Positions 37,542 to 45,242 of a stretch of DNA of 64,000 nucleotides are shown here, one piece after another (the first letter of the stretch is position 1; each line of letters begins with the position of its first letter). The DNA is from Novosphingobium sp. SCN 66-18 (GTDB lineage Bacteria; Pseudomonadota; Alphaproteobacteria; Sphingomonadales; Sphingomonadaceae), in assembly GCA_001725355.1 (NCBI GenBank), contig MEGD01000005.1, positions 62,001-126,000 of the forward strand, in the 5' to 3' direction. The translations under genes were made by a program, and so were the position numbers. The notes below the pieces were generated by a model. That model saw nothing but the letters and a program-made list of their open reading frames with translations. It was not told where the DNA came from and made no database searches.

Positions 37542-38360
37542 TCAGGGCAGCGGGAAGTTGGAAACGATCAGCTCGGTCACCTTGCCCGCGCGGGTTTCGC
37601 TGGTGCCGATCGCCCAGGTCGTTTCGACGGGCCGGATCTGGAACCGGCCGAAGCGCTCGCGGATCGCCGGATGGTCGTTGATCGATAGAATGAACTTGGC
37701 CCGGCCGGCGGCGAGCTGCGCGGCCAGTCGATCGAAGTCCGCGCGGTGGAACACGTCCGCGCCGTAATCCGTCTCGCAGCCGTAGTATGGCGGGTCCACA
37801 TAGAACAGCATGCCCGGCCGATCGTAGCGCTCCAGGAAACGGTCGAATGGCAACTGCTCGATGACCACGCCGGCCAGCCGGTCGTGAATGTCCGCCAGCA
37901 TCGGCTCGAGCTTGGCGACATTGAAACGCGCCGGCGCGCGCGGATCGACGCCGAACCCCCTGCCCTTCACCTTCCCGCCAAATGCCAGCCGCTGGACATA
38001 CAGGAACCGGGCCGCGCGCTGCAGGTCCGTCAGCCGATCGGGTGGCAGGGCGAGCAGGCGCTCGAATTCCGCGCGGCTCGCCACGCGGAACCGCATCATA
38101 TCGATGAAATAGGGGTAGTGCTCCTGGACGACGCGGAAGAACGTGGCGACGTCGCCGGAGATATCGTTGATGATCTCGGCCCGCGGCCGCATCGATCGAC
38201 GCAGGAAAATGCCGCCCATGCCCACGAATGGCTCGGCATAGGATTCGTGCGGAGTCTGGTCGATCATCGCGCAGATGCGCCGCGCCAGGTTGCGCTTGCC
38301 GCCCTGGTAGCCAGCGGCGGGGGAGACAGGGCGGACGGAACTCAGGGTTAACGATTTCAT
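37542..38360 (-). CDS. DNA adenine methylase (D12 class)
   Basis: The 272-residue protein is a Dam-type N6-adenine methyltransferase. Motif I/X is in AAGYQGGKRNLARRI and SYAEPFVGMGGIFLR, and motif IV is DPPY (FYVDPPYYGCETDYG). It is an orphan with no restriction gene next to it, so it probably protects or marks phage DNA. It lies between the two integrases and downstream of a structured leader. Confidence 0.93.
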   Translation of the reverse strand: MKSLTLSSVRPVSPAAGYQGGKRNLARRICAMIDQTPHESYAEPFVGMGGIFLRRSMRPRAEIINDISGDVATFFRVVQEHYPYFIDMMRFRVASRAEFERLLALPPDRLTDLQRAARFLYVQRLAFGGKVKGRGFGVDPRAPARFNVAKLEPMLADIHDRLAGVVIEQLPFDRFLERYDRPGMLFYVDPPYYGCETDYGADVFHRADFDRLAAQLAAGRAKFILSINDHPAIRERFGRFQIRPVETTWAIGTSETRAGKVTELIVSNFPLP

Positions 38361-38377
38361 AGGGATTGGTGGTCCAC

Positions 38378-38490
38378 GAGGCCCCTGCCCGTTGCGCGGG
38401 TGCGGGGCGGCCAGTTGGCCAGCTGTGTCGTGGCGAGGCTCACACTCGTCGGTTTTCCGGGTTGCAGCCCGGTGCCCCCGCCTCGCGGCA
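38378..38490 (-). ncRNA. C4-like antisense RNA candidate
   Basis: The minus strand between the second integrase 3' end and the methylase ATG folds into several hairpins. First is CCGGG-CTGCAA-CCCGG. Next is CGAG-TGTGAGC-CTCG preceded by AAAACCGA, then CGACACAGC leading into GGCC-AACT-GGCC. Last is a long stem GCCCCGCACCCG / CGGGCAGGGGC, followed by the phrase CGTGGACCACCAAT. The order and several words resemble the C4 RNA family of phages P1/P4 and prophages as I remember it. No alignment was done. Confidence 0.42.
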
Positions 38491-38504
38491 GGGAATTCGT
38501 GAAA

Positions 38505-39695
38505 TCAGGCTGTCAGCAACGCGCCCCAGCGATCGAACAGACGCCGGCGTTGTTCGAGCAGCTGCGCGCGGTTGTACGCGGCCTCGACCTTGCCCTTGCC
38601 CGCGTGCCCCAGCGCCGCATCGATCGCGGCGCGGTCCTCGGGGTGCAGTTCGTTCAGGATGGTGCTGAAGCTGGCCCGCCAGCCATGGGGCACGTGCCGG
38701 CCGGCAAAGCCCGCGCGGGCATAGAGCTGGCGCAGGGCGCCCTCGCCCAATGGACTAGTTCGCCGCGCGCTCGGAAAAACTAGTCCACCCGAAGAATGGG
38801 TATCATACCCGATCTCGGCCGCGGCGCGCAGCACGGCCACCGCCGGCGCCGACAGCGGCACCAGGTGCGCGAAGCGGTCCGATTCCTTTTTCGCCCGGGC
38901 GAGCTTCATACGGGCCGGCGGCACGCGCCACAGCGGCGCAACGCCGTCAAGATCCTCGAGCTCGTCCCAGCGCATGCCGCGCACTGCATCGAGGCGCACG
39001 GCGGTCAGCGCCAGGAACCGCGATGCAAGCGCGGCGGCCGATGATGCACCGGCAACGCGATTGCATGCATCGATCAGCGCCCGGCATGCATCGATCGACG
39101 TCAACGCGGCGTGCGGCTGCGCCAGCGCGGGCGCCATCATCGCCCGGCCGAGCATCGCCGCAGGGTCCTGCGATGCCAGCCCCTGCGATATCGCGTAACC
39201 GAAGATCGCGCTGCAACGCTGCCGGATCCGGCGCGCCGTTTCGCGCCGGCCGCGCCGCTCGACCGAACCGATCGCGTGGAGCAGCTCGGCCGCGCCGATC
39301 TCGCCGATCGGCCGCTTGCCGATCGCGGGGAAGACGTCGCGCTCCAGGCTGGCCAGCACGTCGGCCGCATGCGTGGTCGACCAGCGCGGCACCTGGTGCG
39401 CGTGCCAGGCGCGCGCGAGCTGCTCGAACGTCTCCGGCGCGCCGCCGGCATGCGCCGGATCGCGGCCGTCGCGCAGCACCGCCTTCGCCTCCTCGCGACG
39501 CGCGCGGGCCATGGGCAGCGATACCTCGGGAAAGCGGCCGACCGTGAGCAGCTTCTCCCGGCCGCCAAAGCGGTACTTTAGCCGCCACGATTTCCCGCCG
39601 GTCGGCGCCACATGCAGGAACAGCCCGCCACCATCGAACAGCTTGTAGGCGCGCGGTTGCGCGCCGGCGGCTTTGACCGCAGCGATCGTGAGCAT
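38505..39695 (-). CDS. P4-type tyrosine integrase (second copy)
   Basis: The 396-residue protein has the same order as the first integrase: DUF4102 (KLFDGGGLFLHVAPTGGKSWRLKYRF), core-binding, then a catalytic domain with AVRLDAVRG (Arg I), HGWRASF, GHAGKG and AAYNRAQ (tyrosine). It faces the first integrase. Whether it belongs to the siphoprophage on its right or to a separate element between the two integrases is open. Confidence 0.94.
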   Translation of the reverse strand: MLTIAAVKAAGAQPRAYKLFDGGGLFLHVAPTGGKSWRLKYRFGGREKLLTVGRFPEVSLPMARARREEAKAVLRDGRDPAHAGGAPETFEQLARAWHAHQVPRWSTTHAADVLASLERDVFPAIGKRPIGEIGAAELLHAIGSVERRGRRETARRIRQRCSAIFGYAISQGLASQDPAAMLGRAMMAPALAQPHAALTSIDACRALIDACNRVAGASSAAALASRFLALTAVRLDAVRGMRWDELEDLDGVAPLWRVPPARMKLARAKKESDRFAHLVPLSAPAVAVLRAAAEIGYDTHSSGGLVFPSARRTSPLGEGALRQLYARAGFAGRHVPHGWRASFSTILNELHPEDRAAIDAALGHAGKGKVEAAYNRAQLLEQRRRLFDRWGALLTA

Positions 39696-40074
39696 TGTTC
39701 GGGTTAACCTAGTTTACGGGGTTGTAATTACGCGGCCCCCACCGGAGCTTGTTCAATGTACAATCGTCAGTTGCTTACCGATTTCGTTGTCCGTGTCGCA
39801 CGCGCTGCTCGCGCGGGTGAACTCCACAATGCATCGAACCCGTTTGAAGGGGTCGCAACGTTTCAAAGGAACGTCGGTTTGAATCAGCGACCAGGAAACA
39901 GCACGGAGTTTGACGACGCCGCCGTGTTCGCGTTGGTTGTGGAATTGGAGCGGTTGTTGGGTGCCCCCGAACGCGGCGGATAATCCCTCCGCCGCGCGCC
40001 AAGGCGAAATCGGCCGTTTTCCGCGCGAAAAGGCGCGGGTGTGGCGCGTCTTTACCCCCAGCGATACCCCCAAA
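39696..40074. other. 379-base non-coding gap between integrase and tail gene
   Basis: No convincing gene is seen. A 75-codon plus-strand ORF (39756-39983) and a 106-codon minus ORF (39753-40073) overlap each other and lack family features. A 6-bp hairpin GGCGGA/TCCGCC lies at about 39976-39994. The right end holds two TACCCCC motifs. The gap may hold the attachment site and promoter of the second integrase. Confidence 0.5.
40053..40071 (-). repeat. GGGGGTA repeats upstream of the second integrase
   Basis: TACCCCC at 40053 and 40065 reads GGGGGTA twice on the minus strand, 12 bases apart. The second is followed by TCGC on the minus strand, as is the copy at 35299. They lie about 360 bases before the second integrase start and are candidate arm-type sites. 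Confidence 0.38.
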
Positions 40075-41442
40075 TCAAACGCTGTACGGCCTCGGCATCA
40101 CGCCGGGCACCAGACTCATCTGATCGACGTAACACGCCTTCGTCGCATCGGGTGCGGTGCTGCTATCTGCGAACATGCGCAGGCGCACGATCGTAGCGTC
40201 GTCGGGGATTTGATATGGTTCCAGCACGGTCCAGCCAAAGCCATTGGTCTGCGTGATGTTCGCATCGGCGATCTTGACGTTTTTCGTTCCACCGATCGAC
40301 GCGGCTGTGACCACAAGGCAAAGCCTGCCTAGAAAATTGCTGCTACCACCCGTGTCACGCCACACACGCGCGCAACCGGTCACCCAACGACCCAGCAGGT
40401 AGTTGCGCAGGGCAGCGGGCACTTGCTGTTCGATGTAGCTTTCAGCCGTACCGCTGCCGATCATCTTGCAGCTAAACGGCTTGCGCGGGTTGGCGTAGTT
40501 CGTCGTGTCCTTGCTGATCGCAATTCCACCAGCGCCGCCCGCCGTCCATCCGTCCGGCGCGGCGGCCGTGTTGGTCCAAGTCTGGAAGTCGCCATTGATG
40601 ATCAGTTGCTGATCCGCCGGCAGCAGCAGCGAGGGCTGGCGGGCAATGCCGACACCTGGCGAACTGGCATCCCACCACTTGTTGAGCATATCGACATAGA
40701 GCGCGCAGCCGGTGCCGGTGCTCTCATGGATGCCGTCGCCGTTGTAGAGGCTGTTCGGCTTCCCGGCGGCAAGGTAGGCCTGATAGACGGTATCATCCAC
40801 CGCGATGCCCCACGCCGCCGCATTGTTCAGCAGCGCCGGGCGCCAGCTCGTCTCCCCATTGGTGTTGGCCTGGAGCGGATGCTGCGTGGTCCACAGGATC
40901 GGTGCCGTCGGGTTGACCGTGCGGAACTGCTCAATCGCGGCCAGCATCTCGCCGGCGATATTGGGGAAGCTGGCCAGGTTAATGCCGTGCCCGATGAACA
41001 GGGCATCCGCCGGCACCGCCGCCAGCGCACGAAGGAAGTAGGCGTGCATGAAATAACGCGGGATCGAGCCGGAGACGCTGGCCTGATAGATGTCGAGCCA
41101 CAGCCCGTTGCCGGGATCGCGCGGCGTTTCGGCGAGCACGTATTTCTGGGTGGTCAGGCTGTCATAGACATAGATGCGCACGCCGTGCGTCGCCGGCAGG
41201 CGGCCGGACGCGATCAGGCTGTCCGCCCATTGCGCGGGATAGCGGCGCGGCGTGCCGTCGGCGGGCACGCTGTTGCGCGTGGTGCTGTCGCCCCACACCA
41301 GGATCGTTGCGCTCTGCCCGGCCGCCAGCTTGCGCTTGACCGATGCCAGCCAGTTGTCGCGAAAACCGATGCCAGCGGCGGCAATGTTTGCCCGCTGCGC
41401 GCCGCGCGAGGCCAACAATTGAGCGAGAGGATCTACCGCCAT
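40075..41442 (-). CDS. SGNH/GDSL-hydrolase phage tail protein
   Basis: This 455-residue protein has an SGNH esterase domain in residues about 30-260: block I ILVWGDSTTRNS, block III FIGHGINLAS, and block V DGIHES with the catalytic Asp/His. A C-terminal beta-sandwich (IINGDFQTWTNTAAAPDGWTAGG...) resembles a carbohydrate-binding module. It is likely a tail-tip or fibre enzyme that deacetylates surface polysaccharide. It is the last gene of the minus-strand late region. Confidence 0.82.
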   Translation of the reverse strand: MAVDPLAQLLASRGAQRANIAAAGIGFRDNWLASVKRKLAAGQSATILVWGDSTTRNSVPADGTPRRYPAQWADSLIASGRLPATHGVRIYVYDSLTTQKYVLAETPRDPGNGLWLDIYQASVSGSIPRYFMHAYFLRALAAVPADALFIGHGINLASFPNIAGEMLAAIEQFRTVNPTAPILWTTQHPLQANTNGETSWRPALLNNAAAWGIAVDDTVYQAYLAAGKPNSLYNGDGIHESTGTGCALYVDMLNKWWDASSPGVGIARQPSLLLPADQQLIINGDFQTWTNTAAAPDGWTAGGAGGIAISKDTTNYANPRKPFSCKMIGSGTAESYIEQQVPAALRNYLLGRWVTGCARVWRDTGGSSNFLGRLCLVVTAASIGGTKNVKIADANITQTNGFGWTVLEPYQIPDDATIVRLRMFADSSTAPDATKACYVDQMSLVPGVMPRPYSV

Positions 41443-41443
41443 A

Positions 41444-41791
41444 TCAGTTGCTCCCGTCCACGAGGACCGTGGCCGAAAACTTCAGCCATCCCGAGCCCCG
41501 CACCGAGTAGATGCCGGCGCTGGTGATCGAGGTTACGGGAGTCCCGTCCAGCGCAAGGAATTGCCAAGGGTAATACGTGACCCCGTCCTTCGATCGCAGG
41601 ACGGTAACGGTTCCCGCGCCATCGTACTGCACTTCCACCGCGCCAAAGGCGCGAGCGTCGAACGCCGTGTTGGCGGCTAGGGGTGCCGCCGCGGCAGCCG
41701 GCAGCGAGACCACTTCCGCAAACGACGTGTCGCCCATATCGCGGAAACGCTTTGTGATGCCGCTCAGGACGGTTGTCAGGAAGTCGGCCAT
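41444..41791 (-). CDS. Small phage structural protein
   Basis: The 115-residue protein has a helical start (MADFLTTVLSGITKRF) and then a beta-rich domain (FGAVEVQYDGAGTVTVLRSKDGVTYYPW, GIYSVRGSGWLKFSATV). It ends 1 base before the SGNH gene start, so both are probably made together. It may be a fibre adaptor or decoration protein; no family is recognised. Confidence 0.65.
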   Translation of the reverse strand: MADFLTTVLSGITKRFRDMGDTSFAEVVSLPAAAAAPLAANTAFDARAFGAVEVQYDGAGTVTVLRSKDGVTYYPWQFLALDGTPVTSITSAGIYSVRGSGWLKFSATVLVDGSN

Positions 41792-41792
41792 A

Positions 41793-42386
41793 TCAGTTCT
41801 CCTTGGGTGCGGGGTCGTTCGCCGGCACGCGGGCCTGGCGCTCGATCCACGAGATCAGTTCATCGAGCTGGAGGGCTTGCTGGGTGGCGTCCCATCGCTG
41901 GTCGAGAGAAAGTCCGTCCGCGCAGGCCGGCGCATCAGCTCCGGGCGCGGCATCGCGAACGCCGGGCACTGGCTCGCCTCCGGCCGCACCGCCAGCGGTT
42001 CCAGCGGCGGCCGCGGCTTGCTGGCGCAGCTGCTCATAGCGAGCGCGATAATCGGCAAGGCGCCGAGCATAGTTTTCCGCCACATCGGTGGAGATCCTTT
42101 CCTGTTCGCCCTTCACGCGCGCCAGGCGAAGCGTTTCGTCGCGCGCAGCCTGCGCCTGCGCCTCCTGGTAATGGTCTTTCGTCGCCTGGTGCGCGGCGCG
42201 TTCGGCATCGCGCTCGCGCCGCGCGGTCGCGGTCGCGGCGATCGCCGCGTCACGCTCCGCGATCAGCCCCCCGCCCAGCACGGGCGCGCCGTGGATCTGC
42301 ACCAGCAGCCCCAGGCAGATCCCGACCAGCGCGATCGCGCCGGCGCGCCAGAGGTTGCCGGTCAGCGCGGCCCACATCAGCGGCAC
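41793..42386 (-). CDS. i-spanin (Rz-like)
   Basis: This 197-residue protein has one N-terminal membrane anchor (RAGAIALVGICLGLLVQI), a long periplasmic coiled coil (residues about 45-120, ERDAAIAATATARRERDAERAAHQ), and a Gly/Ala/Pro-rich tail. The architecture and position after the endolysin are those of Rz. An Rz1-like lipoprotein is encoded inside it in the +1 frame. Together they would fuse inner and outer membranes at lysis. Confidence 0.8.
   Translation of the reverse strand: MPLMWAALTGNLWRAGAIALVGICLGLLVQIHGAPVLGGGLIAERDAAIAATATARRERDAERAAHQATKDHYQEAQAQAARDETLRLARVKGEQERISTDVAENYARRLADYRARYEQLRQQAAAAAGTAGGAAGGEPVPGVRDAAPGADAPACADGLSLDQRWDATQQALQLDELISWIERQARVPANDPAPKEN
41855..42085 (-). 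CDS. o-spanin (Rz1-like lipoprotein) nested in Rz
   Basis: A 76-residue ORF starts at ATG 42085 in the +1 frame of the i-spanin gene, as in phage lambda. It has AGGAAAGGA 9 bases upstream. The protein begins with a lipoprotein signal (MLGALPIIALAMSSC) whose lipobox cysteine is residue 20. A proline-rich chain then ends RPARTDFL, typical of Rz1-type o-spanins. It would be anchored in the outer membrane and bind Rz. Confidence 0.72.
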   Translation of the reverse strand: MWRKTMLGALPIIALAMSSCASKPRPPLEPLAVRPEASQCPAFAMPRPELMRRPARTDFLSTSDGTPPSKPSSSMN

Positions 42387-42979
42387 TCCGCCAGGTTGAC
42401 GTTGCCCACGCGGTTGATGATCCAGCCCGGCATGAAGTCCTCGAACTTCCCGTCCTGGCGCGTCAGCGTCAGGTAGTAGACGGCCTGCTGCGCATCGAGC
42501 AGCTTCACCGTCAGGCGGCAGGCTTCCGCCGTTCCCCGCGCGCGCTGCAGCTGCCGATAGGCGGCGATTGTGCCGGCTCCCACTTTGCCGTCGACGGCGA
42601 TATCGGCGTAGTCGCGGCCGCCGCGATTCAGGCTGTTGAGCGCTAGCTGGAACCAGCGCGAAGGCTGCGCCGGTCCGGTATTGACGCCGGCGTCGATCGC
42701 CTCGATCGCCACGGGCTGCGAGATCTCGATCAGCGGGCCGAAGCCCGGCCCCATGATGTAGCGATCGGCCAGGATCTGCGCCGCGCGCTCCTGCGGCAGA
42801 TCGCGCATCGGGCCGGAATAGCCCGCCTCGCGCGCAACCGCCTTCGTCACCCCGTGGTTGGTTTCGCCACCGGGATCGTTTGGGTGGTTGACGTACCCAC
42901 CTTCCACCGAGAACAGCAGCGCAAGCACCGCCATCACGCCAGCGGTCAACCCGCTGGCGCGTTTCGCATCGATCGCCAT
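42377..42979 (-). CDS. Endolysin, GH108 family
   Basis: The 200-residue protein starts at ATG 42979. It carries the GH108 signature EGGYVNHPNDPGGETNHGVT (catalytic Glu in EGGY) and a C-terminal peptidoglycan-binding domain (DGKVGAGTIAAYRQL). A hydrophobic Gly/Ala-rich N-terminal stretch (SGLTAGVMAVLALLFSV) precedes the catalytic Glu. This may be a normal helix or a SAR-type membrane anchor. It cleaves the glycan backbone for host lysis, and its 3' end overlaps Rz. Confidence 0.9.
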   Translation of the reverse strand: MAIDAKRASGLTAGVMAVLALLFSVEGGYVNHPNDPGGETNHGVTKAVAREAGYSGPMRDLPQERAAQILADRYIMGPGFGPLIEISQPVAIEAIDAGVNTGPAQPSRWFQLALNSLNRGGRDYADIAVDGKVGAGTIAAYRQLQRARGTAEACRLTVKLLDAQQAVYYLTLTRQDGKFEDFMPGWIINRVGNVNLAECR

Positions 42980-42992
42980 GATGGTGTTCCTT

Positions 42993-43238
42993 CTAGGGCT
43001 CGCGCCGGCCCTCGCCGGCGACATCGTCGCTGGCCGCCGCATCCGGCCCATGCAGCCAGCGCTGTACGGTGGTGGTCTCGTAGATGCGCAGCGCCGTCCA
43101 GATCACCGTCAGCAGCGATGCGATGGCGGGCAGGATCTGCACCAGGGCGCCGACTAGCGAGAGGACGGATACCGTGTCGACGGTGGCCTTGAGGTTGTCC
43201 GAAAGGCCGTCGAACGCGGCATGCAGCAGGTCGCGCAT
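42993..43238 (-). CDS. Holin-like membrane protein
   Basis: The 81-residue protein starts at ATG 43238. It has a hydrophobic core of two likely membrane segments (VSVLSLVGALVQILPAIASLLTVIWTALRIY) and a charged, hydrophilic C-terminus (DDVAGEGRREP). Its size, topology and position 13 bases before the endolysin fit a holin. No sequence family is recognised. Confidence 0.72.
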   Translation of the reverse strand: MRDLLHAAFDGLSDNLKATVDTVSVLSLVGALVQILPAIASLLTVIWTALRIYETTTVQRWLHGPDAAASDDVAGEGRREP

Positions 43239-43251
43239 GGTATTGCCCTTC

Positions 43252-43524
43252 TCAATCGTCGAGGAATTGGTACTTGCGGAAGGCCCGCTCGCAGTGGTTC
43301 GGGGCATCTCCGAGCGCGGTCGCCACGCGATCGATCACGCGCGCCGCCAGGATCGCCCACCACTGTCCTGCTGCCGCGCATTGCCCCACAAGGCTGCTGA
43401 TCAGCTGCCGCCCGCTGGGCGGAGGGGCCAGCCCCAGCCAGTAAAACGGCAGCACCAGCAGCGTGCAAAAGAAGATATCGGCCGCCGTCGCCAATGCGGC
43501 CAGCCCGATCTTCAGCCGGGCCAT
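43252..43524 (-). CDS. Small membrane protein in lysis cassette
   Basis: The 90-residue protein has one strong membrane segment (IGLAALATAADIFFCTLLVLPFYWLGL) followed by a soluble helical region with two cysteines. It sits between the S74 tail protein and the holin-like gene, with its ATG overlapping the previous stop. It could be a second holin, an antiholin or a lysis regulator. Confidence 0.62.
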   Translation of the reverse strand: MARLKIGLAALATAADIFFCTLLVLPFYWLGLAPPPSGRQLISSLVGQCAAAGQWWAILAARVIDRVATALGDAPNHCERAFRKYQFLDD

Positions 43525-44687
43525 TACGCCGCCTCCAGCGCGGCAAGGCGTTGTTCCTGGGCTGCGATCAGGAAGAGTGCCAACTGATCGACGCGCAGCC
43601 CGAAGCGGTTGCCCGCTGCCGTCACCAGCACCTTGTTGCCGGTTGCCACACGGCTTTTCTGCTCCTGGTCCTTGAACACCGGCTCGCGGATCGGTTTGCC
43701 ATCTGCCCCCAGAACCGAACTGACCTTTTCGCCGACAAGCACGGGATGTGAAACCGTCACGTCCTCGTATTCATCCTCCCAAACGTCTCCCCACTCGTCC
43801 CAGCACAGGAAGGCGTAAGGCGTTTCCCCCGGACGGCCATCCGCCCCGATCGGATCGACCAGACCTTCCTCGGCCATGATCGCCCACACCCGCTGTGCCC
43901 TGACGCCGATATGCAGGCGAGCCTTGTCGCCCTTCGCCGCGACGGCATCGAGCCAGCGATAGACGCCGATCTCGCCCGCGATCCGCCGCGCCGCGCGCAG
44001 TTCCGCGTCGTTCGGCGCGCCGCGCCAGTCCTTTTCGCGTTCGTCCGACGTGTTGATCGTGCCGGTCGCAGCAAAGACCTGGGTGGCGCGGGCGCCAGCC
44101 CAGCAGAGCGCATATGTGTTGTCCAATATGGGGTAAAACGTCGCGTCATTGATGCCCCAGCGATTGGCTCCCCCACTGCCGAGATAGAGCCCGCCGGTTT
44201 GCGCGCGGATATAGCCGTTGGAACCATCGTGCTGAACCACCAGCTTGTTCGACGCGACCCAGAGCGCGCCCGCACCGAAGATCGCATTACTGGTGTCCGG
44301 CAGCGACATCTGCAGGACGCCTGCCCGCGTCATGAAATAGTGCTGATCCGCATAGTCGTAGGCGGGCGCGATGCCTGCCCCATTCGAGATACTGCGGTAG
44401 CTACCGTTGACCGCGTCAAAGATCACGTAGGAGTTTGGGCTGCCCGTGGCCAGAACGAGGCGCGATGCAGCGGCGCCCGAAGCATCATAGTTGCGCACCT
44501 GGAGCGTGTGATTACCGGCCACGTTGCGGTCGGCGTAAAACACGCCGTCCGCCTGCCGCGCCACTAGCGCGCTCGCCAGCACATTGACGCCGGCACCGGC
44601 CGACGTGCCGAACAGCAGAATATGCGCCGGGTCCACGTAGGCCAGCGGCGGCACGGTGTAGTCGATCAAGCGCTGTTCGTCGGCCAT
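43524..44687 (-). CDS. Phage tail fibre/spike with S74 chaperone domain
   Basis: The 387-residue protein has a beta-rich N-terminal half and, from about residue 210, a peptidase S74 intramolecular chaperone domain. It is marked by NTSDEREKDWR and by RLHIGVRAQRVW...GLVDPIG and a final coiled coil (LFLIAAQEQRLAALEAA). Such domains trimerise tail spikes and then cut themselves off at the conserved Ser. It probably contributes to receptor binding. Confidence 0.85.
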   Translation of the reverse strand: MADEQRLIDYTVPPLAYVDPAHILLFGTSAGAGVNVLASALVARQADGVFYADRNVAGNHTLQVRNYDASGAAASRLVLATGSPNSYVIFDAVNGSYRSISNGAGIAPAYDYADQHYFMTRAGVLQMSLPDTSNAIFGAGALWVASNKLVVQHDGSNGYIRAQTGGLYLGSGGANRWGINDATFYPILDNTYALCWAGARATQVFAATGTINTSDEREKDWRGAPNDAELRAARRIAGEIGVYRWLDAVAAKGDKARLHIGVRAQRVWAIMAEEGLVDPIGADGRPGETPYAFLCWDEWGDVWEDEYEDVTVSHPVLVGEKVSSVLGADGKPIREPVFKDQEQKSRVATGNKVLVTAAGNRFGLRVDQLALFLIAAQEQRLAALEAA

Positions 44688-44690
44688 CTG

Positions 44691-45242
44691 TCAGCCCTCC
44701 TGTCCTGGCCAACCGGCCTCGATGTCGATCGCGGCAAGGGCCGCCCGATCCGCCGCCGCGCCGATCAAGGCCTGCAGCTGTTGCTTGCGCGCGAAACACG
44801 CCTGCATCTGCGCGCCGATCGCGAGGCCCAACGCGACCAGCTCAGCGCGGCTGTGCGGTTCGACGCTTCCGTCGAACATCGTCCAGGGCGTGGCAGCCTC
44901 GGGCAGGCCTAGCTGCGCCGCCTTGTCGGACAGCAGCACCGCGCTGGTGATCCGTTGCTGCGCCTTGTCGTCGCAATCGGCACGCCCCTTGGGCGTCATG
45001 CACCCCTGCGCCAGCACGACGTTGAAGTGGGTCGATACGGCCACCATCGCCGCGGCCCGGGCTTCCTCGATCGGTATGACACGCGCCTCGAGCGTGGACC
45101 CGTCCCCGCTGATCACGAAATCGCCGATCGCGGCGTCCTCGATCACCACCTCGTTTGCGCGCACCTGCGCGAAAACCGTGGTCACGTCGCTACCCTCGAT
45201 AAGCAGACGCGGCGCTTCCCCGCGCAGGCCAACCGCGAACAT
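44691..45242 (-). CDS. DUF4376-like phage protein
   Basis: The 183-residue protein starts at ATG 45242, sharing one base with the preceding stop (TGATG). Its C-terminal half (DCDDKAQQRITSAVLLSD, FDGSVEPHSRAELVALGLAIGAQM) matches the helical DUF4376 pattern often found next to phage tail fibres. It may help assemble or decorate the fibre. Confidence 0.72.
   Translation of the reverse strand: MFAVGLRGEAPRLLIEGSDVTTVFAQVRANEVVIEDAAIGDFVISGDGSTLEARVIPIEEARAAAMVAVSTHFNVVLAQGCMTPKGRADCDDKAQQRITSAVLLSDKAAQLGLPEAATPWTMFDGSVEPHSRAELVALGLAIGAQMQACFARKQQLQALIGAAADRAALAAIDIEAGWPGQEG

Noticed and set aside
39064-39097. GCATGCATCGATC repeated twice, CRISPR-like at first glance
   Set aside because: Only two copies, no regular spacer array, and both lie inside the coding sequence of the second integrase.
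39756-39983. 75-codon plus-strand ORF between integrase 2 and the tail gene
   Set aside because: No RBS, no family features, and it overlaps an equally weak ORF on the other strand.
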